The translations under genes and the position numbers were made by a program. A stretch of DNA of 64,000 bases from Streptomyces sp. NBC_01481 (GTDB taxonomy: Bacteria > Actinomycetota > Actinomycetes > Streptomycetales > Streptomycetaceae), in the NCBI RefSeq assembly GCF_026339995.1, contig NZ_JAPEPT010000004.1, positions 62,001 through 126,000 on the forward strand. Direction: 5' to 3'. Shown here one piece after another: positions 1 to 8,036 of the stretch. A model generated the notes under the pieces. It searched no databases. It was not told the DNA's origin and saw only the letters and a list, made by a program, of their open reading frames with translations. The first letter of the stretch is position 1. Every line of letters begins with the position of its first letter.

Positions 1-2
1 CG

Positions 3-2564
3 ATTGCGCGCCGTGTAGCCACCGGCGACGAGGAACCGGTGCAGTTGCTTGGTCGGCAATTGTTTGACTCCCTGATTTCCGGTGACGTCCGCGCCTTGTA
101 TGTGGCTAGCGCCCAGCGGGCTCGCGAAGAAGGGGCGGTTCTGCGGCTGGTGCTGCGCATCCGCCCGCCGGAACTGGCCCGGCTACCGTGGGAGTTCCTC
201 TTCGACTCGGGTCGACAGGACTACCTGGGCCTGAGCCTCCCTCTGGTTCGCTATCCTCAGGTGATGGCCCCACTGCAGCCGCTGCAGGTCGCCGCGCCGT
301 TGCGGGTCCTCGGAATGGTGGCCCGCCCTGGGGACCAGGACGCGCTGGAGGTTGACGACGAGCAGCGGCGGCTGCGCGCCGCACTGGCAGGGTTGGAACG
401 CGACGGCTTGGTCCAGCTCGCATGGGTGGACGGACAAACGTATGGCGACTTGGAAGATGCCCTGGACCACGGTCCCTGGCACGCCTTCCATTTCGTTGGC
501 CATGGCGGCTACGACCCAGACAGCGACGAGGGCACCATCGCTCTTGTCGGCGAGCATGGTCGCACCGACTCCATCGGCGCCGATGACCTGAGTCGGCTAC
601 TGGGTGATCACTTCACGCTGCGGCTGGTGGTGCTCAACGCCTGTGACACCGGGCGGGGCAGCGCCCTGGACGTGTTCTCCAGCACCGCTGGCGCGCTGGT
701 CCGCCGGGGTATTCCGGCCGTGGTGGCCATGCAGTTCGCGATTAGCGACCCAGCCGCAATCCGGTTCGCGCAGACTTTTTACCAGTACGTGGCCAAGCGA
801 TTGCCGGTAGATGCCAGCGTCATGCGCGCCCGGCGGGCGTTGCGGCGCGCCAAGAAGGACACCCTGGAGTGGGGCACCCCGGTGCTGTACCTGCGCGCAC
901 CAGACGGTCGCGTCTTCGACGCTACCCCCGCCCCATCCTGGCGTGCCCCGGCGACATCGTCGTCACCGTCTCACCACCCCCGAGAGCCGACGGGTACACC
1001 CGAAGCGGAGTCGCTGTACAACCAGGCGCTGGCGGCGTACTGGACCGAACGGTGGGACCACGCAGTAGAGCTACTGCGTCAAGTCCTCGCCCATCAGCCG
1101 GACCACTCTGACGCCACGGGCAAGCTAGAACACGCCCGCCGCCAGCAGCAGTTAGCGAACTGCTACGCAGAAGCCACCGCGGCCGCTGACACTGGCGATT
1201 GGGAGCGAGCCGTTGCTGGGTATGGAATCGTTGCTGACGCCGATGCCGGATACCTGGACGCCCGCGTGCGGCTGGAGAACGCGCGCCGCCAGCAGCAGCT
1301 CGCCCAATTGCACAGCGAGATACGCAGGCTGTACCAGGCCGGGCAGTGGGAAGCCGTGCTCAGGATCGCTGATCGCACGCGCGCCCTGGACCCGAACGTC
1401 GATGACCCCGATGGGCTGGTCACGTCAGCGCGCGTCGAGTTCGCCAAAGCTCACCAGGCCACGCAACCCGCCACCGACTATGACGAGGGGGTCAGATTGT
1501 TGCAGGCGGGCACGTGGCAGCAGGCATTGGACAAGCTCGAGCAGGTCATGCGGCTTGATCCCGACTATCGGGACACCGCGATGTTGGTAGCCCGGGCCCG
1601 TCAAGAAGTTACCGGCCCCCCGCCCCTGGCCCAGAGCCCGTCTCCTCCAGCCCGCGCACCGCGCGCCCTACTGGTGGTACGTCATGCAAAGACCGTAGGT
1701 GCAGTGGCTTTCAGCCCAGATGGCCGCTGGTTAGCAACTGGTGGCCACGACAAGACCGTCTGCCTCTGGGACACCACAAGCGGACAGGAGCTTTTGCGGG
1801 TGCCACACAAGGGTCTACTCGGCTGGGTCAACGCGGTTGCATTCAGTCCTGATGGCCGATGGCTAGCCACGTGTTCAGGCACGAACACGGCCTGGATTTG
1901 GGATGCGGCAAACGCAGAGGAGCACCTTCGCCTGGTGCATGACGGTGTTTTGAGCGAAGTCGACGCATTGGCTTTCAGCCCCGACGGCCGCCAGCTGGCC
2001 ACATGTGGTCTGCGCAACACGGCACGCATCTGGGACACCACCAGCGGCCAGCAACTTCTACACATACGCGGGGATCGGCTTCACTTGGTGGAAGTGGTGG
2101 TGTTCAGCCCGGACGGCCGCTGGTTGGCCACCGCCGGTAGTTTGGACCACACGGCACGGATCTGGGACACCACCAGCGGCCAAGAACTCATCAAGGTGCC
2201 CCACGAGAACAACGTGCAGGGGGTGGCGTTCAGCCCGGACGGCCGCTGGTTGGCCACCGGGAGCGCTGACAACACGGCGCGAATCTGGGACACCACCAGC
2301 GGACAGGAACTCACGAAGCTGACCCACGACAAGGAGGTCTGGCGGGTGGCGTTCAGCCCGGACGGCCAATGGTTGGCCACCGGGAGCGCTGACAACACGG
2401 CGCGAATCTGGGACACCACCAGCGGACAGGAACTCACCAAGGTGACTCACGACAAGACGGTCAGGGACGTGGCGTTCAGCCCGGACGGCCAATGGTTGGC
2501 CACCGGGAGCGCTGACAACACGGCACGGATCTGGGCCCTGTACAAGGACGGGAACGATGAGTAA
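3..2564 (+). CDS. CHAT protease-like / TPR / seven-blade WD40 protein (5' partial)
   Basis: The reading frame is open to the left edge, so the true start lies outside the window; the first possible internal start is the GTG at 39, and residues are counted from it. Residues 1-290 form a caspase-like CHAT domain with the expected dyad: His155 in FHFVGHGG and Cys202 in VLNACDTG. Residues about 325-520 are TPR-like repeats with recurring RRQQQLA segments. Residues about 545-838 hold seven WD40 repeats (FSPDG..LAT..), a full propeller. CHAT proteins are proteases; in bacteria many act in conflict or cell-death modules, where a repeat domain senses a trigger. The stop overlaps the next gene by 8 bases, so the two products are probably co-expressed. 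The target is unknown. None of the GGGCC palindromes of the island lies nearby. Confidence 0.85.
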   Translation: MARRVATGDEEPVQLLGRQLFDSLISGDVRALYVASAQRAREEGAVLRLVLRIRPPELARLPWEFLFDSGRQDYLGLSLPLVRYPQVMAPLQPLQVAAPLRVLGMVARPGDQDALEVDDEQRRLRAALAGLERDGLVQLAWVDGQTYGDLEDALDHGPWHAFHFVGHGGYDPDSDEGTIALVGEHGRTDSIGADDLSRLLGDHFTLRLVVLNACDTGRGSALDVFSSTAGALVRRGIPAVVAMQFAISDPAAIRFAQTFYQYVAKRLPVDASVMRARRALRRAKKDTLEWGTPVLYLRAPDGRVFDATPAPSWRAPATSSSPSHHPREPTGTPEAESLYNQALAAYWTERWDHAVELLRQVLAHQPDHSDATGKLEHARRQQQLANCYAEATAAADTGDWERAVAGYGIVADADAGYLDARVRLENARRQQQLAQLHSEIRRLYQAGQWEAVLRIADRTRALDPNVDDPDGLVTSARVEFAKAHQATQPATDYDEGVRLLQAGTWQQALDKLEQVMRLDPDYRDTAMLVARARQEVTGPPPLAQSPSPPARAPRALLVVRHAKTVGAVAFSPDGRWLATGGHDKTVCLWDTTSGQELLRVPHKGLLGWVNAVAFSPDGRWLATCSGTNTAWIWDAANAEEHLRLVHDGVLSEVDALAFSPDGRQLATCGLRNTARIWDTTSGQQLLHIRGDRLHLVEVVVFSPDGRWLATAGSLDHTARIWDTTSGQELIKVPHENNVQGVAFSPDGRWLATGSADNTARIWDTTSGQELTKLTHDKEVWRVAFSPDGQWLATGSADNTARIWDTTSGQELTKVTHDKTVRDVAFSPDGQWLATGSADNTARIWALYKDGNDE
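2223..2560 (+). repeat. 123-bp tandem repeat encoding WD40 blades 5-7
   Basis: The segment beginning GTGGCGTTCAGCC recurs at about 2223, 2346 and 2469, a strict 123-bp (41-codon) period. The three units are almost identical at base level, including synonymous positions, while blades 1-4 upstream have diverged. This points to recent duplication or ongoing gene conversion of the propeller. Confidence 0.8.
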
Positions 2565-3048
2565 GCCCGGTCCGCTCCCTGCGCAGATTCTCGTTACCAC
2601 CGAGGTCACACCCGAACAGGAACAGGCGATCATCGAGGCATTCGGCGTCCTCGGCGTTGTTGCCCGTGCCCGAACGGTTCCGACGCACCGTGGGGCAGGG
2701 GAACTGTCGTGGCTGGTACTCGTTGCGCTACCTCTGCATGCCTTCCTCAGCACTCTCGGATCCGCGTTGGCTGAAGAGCCTTCCCGGAGCCTCCAAAGGC
2801 TGATTGGCCGAACGCTCAAGGTCCGGCGCGAGGCACCAGCGCCTCCGCCCGTTCTGGTACTGCAGGACGCTGCGACCCGGATTCAGGTTGTGCTGGAGTC
2901 CGACCTGCCAATCGATGCGTACAGGGAGTTGGTCTCACTCGACCTGTCAACGTTTCGGACGGGACCGCTGCACTACGACCAGCAGCATCGTCGGTGGCGA
3001 TCAGAGCTTGATGAATGGCAGCAGCATCAGGATTCACGACGTCATTAA
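2557..3048 (+). CDS. Unknown 163-residue partner of the CHAT protein
   Basis: I do not recognise the family. The ATG lies inside the last codons of the CHAT gene (8-base overlap), a sign of translational coupling. The protein starts with a beta-alpha looking segment (ILVTTEVTPEQEQAIIEAFG), then has a hydrophobic stretch at about residues 51-72 (LSWLVLVALPLHAFLSTLG) that could be one membrane helix or a buried helix. It ends in a polar, His- and Arg-rich tail. In CHAT-type conflict modules the neighbour is often the substrate or effector, so a membrane-acting effector processed by the CHAT protein is one possibility; this is inference only. It could also be a structural adaptor. Confidence 0.6.
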   Translation: MSKPGPLPAQILVTTEVTPEQEQAIIEAFGVLGVVARARTVPTHRGAGELSWLVLVALPLHAFLSTLGSALAEEPSRSLQRLIGRTLKVRREAPAPPPVLVLQDAATRIQVVLESDLPIDAYRELVSLDLSTFRTGPLHYDQQHRRWRSELDEWQQHQDSRRH

Positions 3049-3165
3049 CCTCGCGCTTTCGCGAGTGTGCGTGTCCGGGGTGTGATCAAATAAGCGAGGA
3101 GTGCCCCTGGGACGATGGGACTTGTCTGGGGTCCTGTTCGTCGTCAGGAAAGCTGCACTCCTCAG

Positions 3166-3436
3166 GTGAAGAAGAGTATCGGGTCGTACCCGCATGCCCG
3201 CGTCGAGGGCGATGCTCGCGGGATGGTCTCGCAGGCCGGTGCCGTCCTGCTGGTGGAAACGGCCCGCAGGACTGGGCGGGATGCGGCGATGTCCCAGGCA
3301 CTCGCATCCTGGCGCGAGCCCCAGGCGGTGGAAGATCCTGCTGGATGTCGCGCTCGCCGTGGCCATGGGTGGGGACTGCCTGGCTGATGTCGCGATGCTG
3401 CGGGCCGAGCATGGCCTGCCCGCACCACGACCCTGA
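3166..3436 (+). pseudogene. IS1380-family transposase, N-terminal remnant with frameshift
   Basis: From the GTG at 3166 the frame reads VKKSIGSYPHARVEGDARG and continues VSQAGAVLLVETARRTG, the typical start of IS1380-type DDE transposases. At about 3330-3345 a small deletion shifts the frame, and the match continues in the next frame as KILLDVALAV, GGDCLADVAMLRAE, ending at a TGA at 3434. A complete family member has over 400 residues; the catalytic region is missing. No terminal inverted repeats or target duplication were recognised. It is a dead fragment marking past insertion next to the decayed regulator downstream. Confidence 0.8.
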
Positions 3437-3546
3437 ACGGAAATCGGCCACCCACCGAAGCTGACGGCCAATCACGAAAGATCGAGGCCGGCTCCCGCGA
3501 GATCGAAAGGGCTGTCGGTGAACTGGCCACCCGCCCGTCACGGGCG

Positions 3547-4539
3547 GTGCGCGCCATGGTCGCCCTGGCGATCGACGTGAAGAGGAAAGGCTGGACCTGG
3601 CTGGAGCGCGCCGAGCGAACTGTCCAGCAGGGCGGCTGTGACGAGGCCGGCGAGGCCGCGGTCCGCGCCGCTCGCCTCAACCTCCTGGCCCGGGAGGGGG
3701 ACCCCACCGTATGGGCACTTCTCGATGAACTGCCTCGGCACTCCGACGACCTGGAAGTCCTGCGACACAGCGTGCGAGCCCTCTACAACGTCGGCGACCT
3801 CGCCATCGAACTTGGGCATGACAAGAAAGCCGTCGAGTTGCTGACGGAGAGCATGGACCTCAGCAGGCGGGCTCGTGCGCCGAAAATCGAAGGCTACGTC
3901 CTGATCAACCGGCTGCGGCTCGATGCACTGGCCTGTCACTGGAGTGGCCTGGAGGCACGTATGCGCGAGATCGGAAGGGAGTTCCCCGATCTCGCAATGG
4001 CGGACGAGGAGTGGCACATGGCTTCCGGACTGCTGGCCACTGCCAGAGGCCAGTGGGCCCGGGCCCTGGAGCACTTCGGCTTCGTCGCCGCGGCCCGGGA
4101 CACGGAATTCACGGTAACCGCGTCGCTCAGGGCAGTCGCTGCGATCGTCTCCGTGCTCCTGGCACATAACAATCCGAAGGATGCCTGGTCCACGGCTGAG
4201 CCGGCGGTTGAGGATCTGCGCCGGACGCGGGCCTGGGCCCGTGGCACCGGCCTGGTCGCCGCTGCCGTCGCGGCGGCCCTGGCATGCGGCGACCGAGACA
4301 CCGCGCAACAGCTTGCCGACGACGCCGAACGGGGGCTGCAGGGTTGCGACGCACCTGCTGACTTCGCCGAACTCTGTCTGACCCAGGGCCTGTTGCTTCA
4401 GGACACCGACACCGCGGCAGCAGCCGTAGGCGCAGCGGAACCCTTTGCGGCGCGCTTCAGGGAGGCGTCCCGATGCGGTGGGCTCTCAGCGCTCAGTCCC
4501 GCAACGGCTGACCGGGAGAGGCCGAGTGCGCGTAGGTGA
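3547..4539 (+). pseudogene. Fragment of a large LuxR/AfsR-type ATPase-TPR regulator
   Basis: The frame is open from about 3388 with no good ribosome site before the GTG at 3547 or the ATG at 3556. The product is all-helical and TPR-like (ALYNVGDLAIELGHDKKAVELL, AKIEGYVLINRLRLDAL). It resembles the region between the ATPase and the C-terminal HTH of big Streptomyces LuxR-family regulators; the segment around LADDAERGLQGCDAPADFAEL, LLLQDTD and FAARFREASR is typical of the part just before the HTH. No Walker motifs precede it. The C-terminus runs into unrelated sequence (GGLSALSPATADRERPSARR) instead of an HTH. Both ends are therefore lost, and the IS1380 piece abuts its 5' side. Family assignment is by resemblance only. 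Confidence 0.55.
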
Positions 4540-5157
4540 GAGGACTCTTGGCACATCTGTACAGGCCCTCCAGCCCGTCCGGCCGCTGCACCGAGGAAGA
4601 TGCCTCTCCCCCCTCCGGCTGCCTGAAGAAGCGCACCCCCAACCACGACGTCGCTCCCGACTTATTCCCAGACCGCCGCTGGATCATTCCCTCGAAAGCG
4701 CGTCCGCGGTCGCTCGATTACCGACGAGGCCGCTCGTGTGAGCACGTCGCGGAGCCCTCCGCCCTGCCCCGCTCAGGTCACTGCCATGCAGTGCCTCGTC
4801 CCCTCGGTAGACAGCTCCGCATGATGCTGAAACTGATTGGCAAAAGCACAGGTCAATGGGGTGGGCTGGGGACACTTAGCGGCTGTGGTCACAGCGGCTG
4901 CGACAAACATGCCCAGCGACGTGCTGGCCGGCCACTATCCCGACAGCTGCGGCAGCATCCTCCTCACCGTCGAGCTCGCCGACGCCCACGACCACCTCAA
5001 AAGGCGCCGCGAGGCGCCACAATCGCACGCCCTCAGCACAGTTGAGCCTCGGGGCGTCGTGGCGCAGGCACCCGGGCGCGGGAGGCGGTGGTTACGTGAC
5101 CGGCCGCCCCCTGTGGCCGTACTGCGTCAGTCTCGCCCGCGCTGCGGGTGGCTGGTC
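4540..5157. other. 618-base stretch without a supportable gene
   Basis: No frame shows consistent Streptomyces codon use. A plus-strand open frame from about 4837 encodes a coherent looking piece (NMPSDVLAGHYPDS, ILLTVELADAHDHL) that may be the end of a lost gene, but it has no stop of its own and runs on antisense to hypE. I do not recognise it. The stretch probably marks the junction between the left accessory debris and the dormancy island. Confidence 0.5.
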
Positions 5158-6228
5158 TCAGCAGATCCGCGGGAGCAGTTCGCCCAGCGGCATGTCCACC
5201 ACTCGGCGGGCGCCGACCAGGGTCCGGATGACCACTCGGCCGGCCTGCCCCTCGCGCGGTACCTGCCCGATGCGTACTGCTCCCGAGCCCTCCGGCTGGG
5301 TCCGCATGAGGGCCAGCGCCTCGTCGGCGGCCGCTGGTGCGACGAAGGCGACCAGGCAGCCCTCGTTCGCCACCACCAGGGGGTCCAGGCCGAGCAGATC
5401 GCAGGCGGCTGCCACGGGCGTCGGCACGGGGAGGGCGCTCTCCTCGATCTCGACGGCGATCCGTGCATCCCGGGCGATCTCGTTGAGCGCCGCGGCCAGT
5501 CCTCCCCTGGTCGGGTCGCGCAATGTGTGGACCTCGCTGCCGAGGCGGGCCATGGCGCGTACGAGCCGGTGAAGGGGTTGCGAGTCGGAGGCGATGTCGG
5601 CTTCGAAGCCGAGCCCCTCACGGGTGCTGAGCACCGTGGTGCCGTGCAGCCCGATGGGGCCGGAGAGCAGGATCGCGTCACCGGGTTGGGCGAGGGCGGC
5701 GGAGGGGCGCAGGGCCGAGAGGACGCGGCCGACCCCCGTGGTGTTGATGAAGATCTTGTCCGCGGCGCCCCGGCCGACGACCTTGGTGTCCCCGGTGATG
5801 ACCGGGACCCCCGCTTCGCGGGCCGCCTTGCCCAAGGAGGTGAGTACGGAGCGGAGTTCGGAGAGTTCAAGGCCCTCTTCGACGATCAGCGCGACCGACA
5901 GTGCGATGGGCCAGGCGCCGCGCATCGCCAGGTCGTTGACCGTACCGTGCACAGCGAGTGAACCGATGTCACCGCCGGGGAAGAACAGCGGGCTCACTAC
6001 GAAACTGTCCGTACTCACCACGAGTTCGGGGTGATCAGGGAGCAGTGCTGCGTCTTCCAGCGGCTCCGGCTGCTCCTGCGGTCCTTGGAGGGCGGGCAGG
6101 ACCAGGTCCTCCAGCAGTTCGGCAGTCAGCCGTCCCCCGGCGCCGTGGCCGAGGAGTACGCGCTCGCTCTCCGCGTACGGGACAGGGCAGTTGAGGCGGT
6201 TCATGTCGGGGTTCGTCTCGGAGGTCAT
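5158..6228 (-). CDS. hypE: HypE, carbamoyl dehydratase for [NiFe]-hydrogenase maturation
   Basis: HypE takes a carbamoyl group from HypF onto its C-terminal cysteine and dehydrates it with ATP to a thiocyanate, which becomes the cyanide ligand of the active-site iron. The 356-residue product has the PurM/AIR-synthetase-like layout (LLGHGAGGRL near the N-terminus, VVSTDSFVV, PVITGDTKVVGRG, DPTRGGLAAALNEIA) and ends exactly in PRIC, the reactive cysteine tail. The ATG at 6228 overlaps the hypD stop by 4 bases; an internal ATG at 6204 is an alternative. It is the last gene of the hydrogenase operon read from 12584. Confidence 0.95.
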   Translation of the reverse strand: MTSETNPDMNRLNCPVPYAESERVLLGHGAGGRLTAELLEDLVLPALQGPQEQPEPLEDAALLPDHPELVVSTDSFVVSPLFFPGGDIGSLAVHGTVNDLAMRGAWPIALSVALIVEEGLELSELRSVLTSLGKAAREAGVPVITGDTKVVGRGAADKIFINTTGVGRVLSALRPSAALAQPGDAILLSGPIGLHGTTVLSTREGLGFEADIASDSQPLHRLVRAMARLGSEVHTLRDPTRGGLAAALNEIARDARIAVEIEESALPVPTPVAAACDLLGLDPLVVANEGCLVAFVAPAAADEALALMRTQPEGSGAVRIGQVPREGQAGRVVIRTLVGARRVVDMPLGELLPRIC

Positions 6229-7331
6229 GCCGGACTCCTTGCCAGCCTCGTTCGGCCCGCCGCGTGGAAGGCGGCGCAGGTTCCCTCGGCGGAGACCATG
6301 GGCGCGCCGAGCGGATGGCGGGGTGTGCAGCGCACGCCGTACGCCGTGCAGTCGGTGGGCAGCTTGGCGCCGGTGAGGATGGCGCCCGCGATGCACTCGG
6401 GGTGCTCCTCGGGGCGCAGCCCGCCGACGTCGTAGCGCCGTGCCGCGTCGAATTCTGCGAATTCCTCCGTGAGTTCGAGACCGCTGGCGGGCAGGGTGCC
6501 GATGCCGCGCCAGGACCGGTCGGTGACCTGGAAGACCCGGCGCAGGACGTTCTGGGCCTCGGTGTTGCCGGAGCGGCGTACCGCCCGTACGTATTGGTTC
6601 TCCACTGTGTGCCTCCCGCGCTCCAGCTGTTGGACGGCCATGAGGATGCCCTCCAGCAGATCGAGAGGCTCGAAGCCGGTGACCACGATCGGGACCCGGT
6701 AGCGGTCGGCTATGGGTTCGTACTCCGTCCAGCCCATGACCGCGCACACGTGTCCGGCGGCGAGGAAGGCCTGAACCTCGCAGTCCGGCGACTCCAGTAG
6801 AGCCGTCATGGCCGGAGGTACGAGGACATGGCTCACCAGCATGCTGAAGTTGGCAAGGCCCAGGCGGGAGGCATGCAGCACGGCCATGGCGTTGGCCGGT
6901 GCGGTGGTTTCGAAGCCGACGGCGAGGAAGACGACCTCGCGGTCGGGGAGTTCGGCGGCCAGGCGTACGGCGTCCATGGGTGTGTAGACGACCCGGACGT
7001 CCGCGCCCCTGGCGCGCAGCGAGAGGAGGTCGGTGCTGCTGCCGGGGACGCGCAGCATGTCCCCGAAGCTGGTGAGGATCACTCCGGGGCGGGCGGCGAC
7101 GGCCATGGCCCGGTCCAGAGTCTCCAGCGGGGTGACGCACACGGGGCAGCCGGGCCCGTGCACCATCCGGATGCCGGCCGGCAGCAGTTCGTCGATGCCC
7201 TGGCGGACGAGGGTGTGGGTCTGCCCGCCGCACACCTCCATGATCTGCCAGGGCGCGGTCGCGGCCCGGTGCAGTTCGTCCAGCAGCTGCCGGGCGAGAG
7301 CCGGATCGCGGTACTCGTCGAGGTACTTCAT
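6225..7331 (-). CDS. hypD: HypD, iron-cyanide/CO scaffold protein
   Basis: HypD, with HypC, is the scaffold on which Fe(CN)2CO is assembled before insertion into the hydrogenase large subunit. The 368-residue protein begins MKYLDEYRDPALARQLL and carries the HypD signatures EVCGGQTHTLVRQG, HGPGCPVCVTP, VFLAVGFETTAP and GAILTGAKLPTDC; the cysteines needed for ligand binding and the Fe-S cluster are present. The start overlaps the upstream CBS-BON stop by 4 bases and the stop overlaps hypE by 4, so the three are translated as one coupled block. Partners HypC and HypF lie at 19251-21844. Confidence 0.95.
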   Translation of the reverse strand: MKYLDEYRDPALARQLLDELHRAATAPWQIMEVCGGQTHTLVRQGIDELLPAGIRMVHGPGCPVCVTPLETLDRAMAVAARPGVILTSFGDMLRVPGSSTDLLSLRARGADVRVVYTPMDAVRLAAELPDREVVFLAVGFETTAPANAMAVLHASRLGLANFSMLVSHVLVPPAMTALLESPDCEVQAFLAAGHVCAVMGWTEYEPIADRYRVPIVVTGFEPLDLLEGILMAVQQLERGRHTVENQYVRAVRRSGNTEAQNVLRRVFQVTDRSWRGIGTLPASGLELTEEFAEFDAARRYDVGGLRPEEHPECIAGAILTGAKLPTDCTAYGVRCTPRHPLGAPMVSAEGTCAAFHAAGRTRLARSPA

Positions 7332-8014
7332 GACGAAGCCTGTGCGCCCTCGGCCGCGTCGGGGTGCCGGTGCGGACTTGTCAGGTCGAACTCGACATCC
7401 ACCACACCCTCGACGGCCTGCACCAGGCGGGCTGCAACGGGTACGAGGGCGGTGTCGCGGATGCGTCCCGTGAGGGTCACCACGCCTTCCTGCACCTTTA
7501 CCCGGACGGGTTCCGACTGCGTGGGGAACAGGAGAGCCACCACGTCCTTGCGGACCTCTTCGGCGATGTCCTTGTCGTCCCGCAGGAAGACCTTCAGCAG
7601 GTCGGCGCGGCTGACGATCCCCTCGAGCATGCCTATGTCGTTGACGACGGGCAGTCGCTTGACCTTGCGCTGCGCCATGACCCGTGCAGCCTGTGGGAGG
7701 GTCGCGCCCGGGTGGGTGGTGACGGCGGGGGCGGACATCAGTTCCTCGGCCGTCACTGCTCCGGCCTTGGCGAGATCGGGCAGTCGCCGCAGCTGGGTGT
7801 AGCGGTCCGCGTCGCTCTCCCGGAACTCCTCCTTGGGCAGCAGATCGGCCTCGGACACGACGCCGATGACCCGGCCCTCGCCTTCCAGGACCGGAAGGGC
7901 GCTGACCTTCCACCGCTCCATGGTCTGCACGATTTCCTTGAACGTCGCCTCGCGGCTGACGGCGACAACAGTGTGGGTCATCACATCGCTCACGATGTGC
8001 GGGGTGCCGTGCAT
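7328..8014 (-). CDS. CBS-pair and BON domain protein (hydrogenase operon copy)
   Basis: The 228-residue protein has a CBS pair: CBS1 near residues 9-60 (VSDVMTHTVVAVSRE, VIGVVSEADLL) and CBS2 near 88-145 (LMSAPAVTTHPG, VKRLPVVNDIGMLEGIVSRADLL). A BON domain follows near 150-218 (VRVKVQEGVVTLTGRI). CBS pairs bind adenine nucleotides such as AMP, ATP or NAD-type ligands; BON domains bind membranes or other surfaces. The closest relative in the window is 54523-55170 (same VSDVMTHT opening). It sits between the hydrogenase alpha gene and hypD with a 4-base overlap to hypD, so it is expressed with the hydrogenase and may sense the energy state for it. That role is inference. Confidence 0.9.
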   Translation of the reverse strand: MHGTPHIVSDVMTHTVVAVSREATFKEIVQTMERWKVSALPVLEGEGRVIGVVSEADLLPKEEFRESDADRYTQLRRLPDLAKAGAVTAEELMSAPAVTTHPGATLPQAARVMAQRKVKRLPVVNDIGMLEGIVSRADLLKVFLRDDKDIAEEVRKDVVALLFPTQSEPVRVKVQEGVVTLTGRIRDTALVPVAARLVQAVEGVVDVEFDLTSPHRHPDAAEGAQASS

Positions 8015-8036
8015 GGTGCCCTCCTGGTCCGGTCGG

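Noticed and set aside
2223..2560. 123-bp repeats as a CRISPR or integron-type array
   Set aside because: They are in-frame coding repeats for WD40 blades.
4837..5961. A 374-codon plus-strand frame as a gene
   Set aside because: Runs antisense through hypE; only its first 60 codons look coherent and they match nothing I know.
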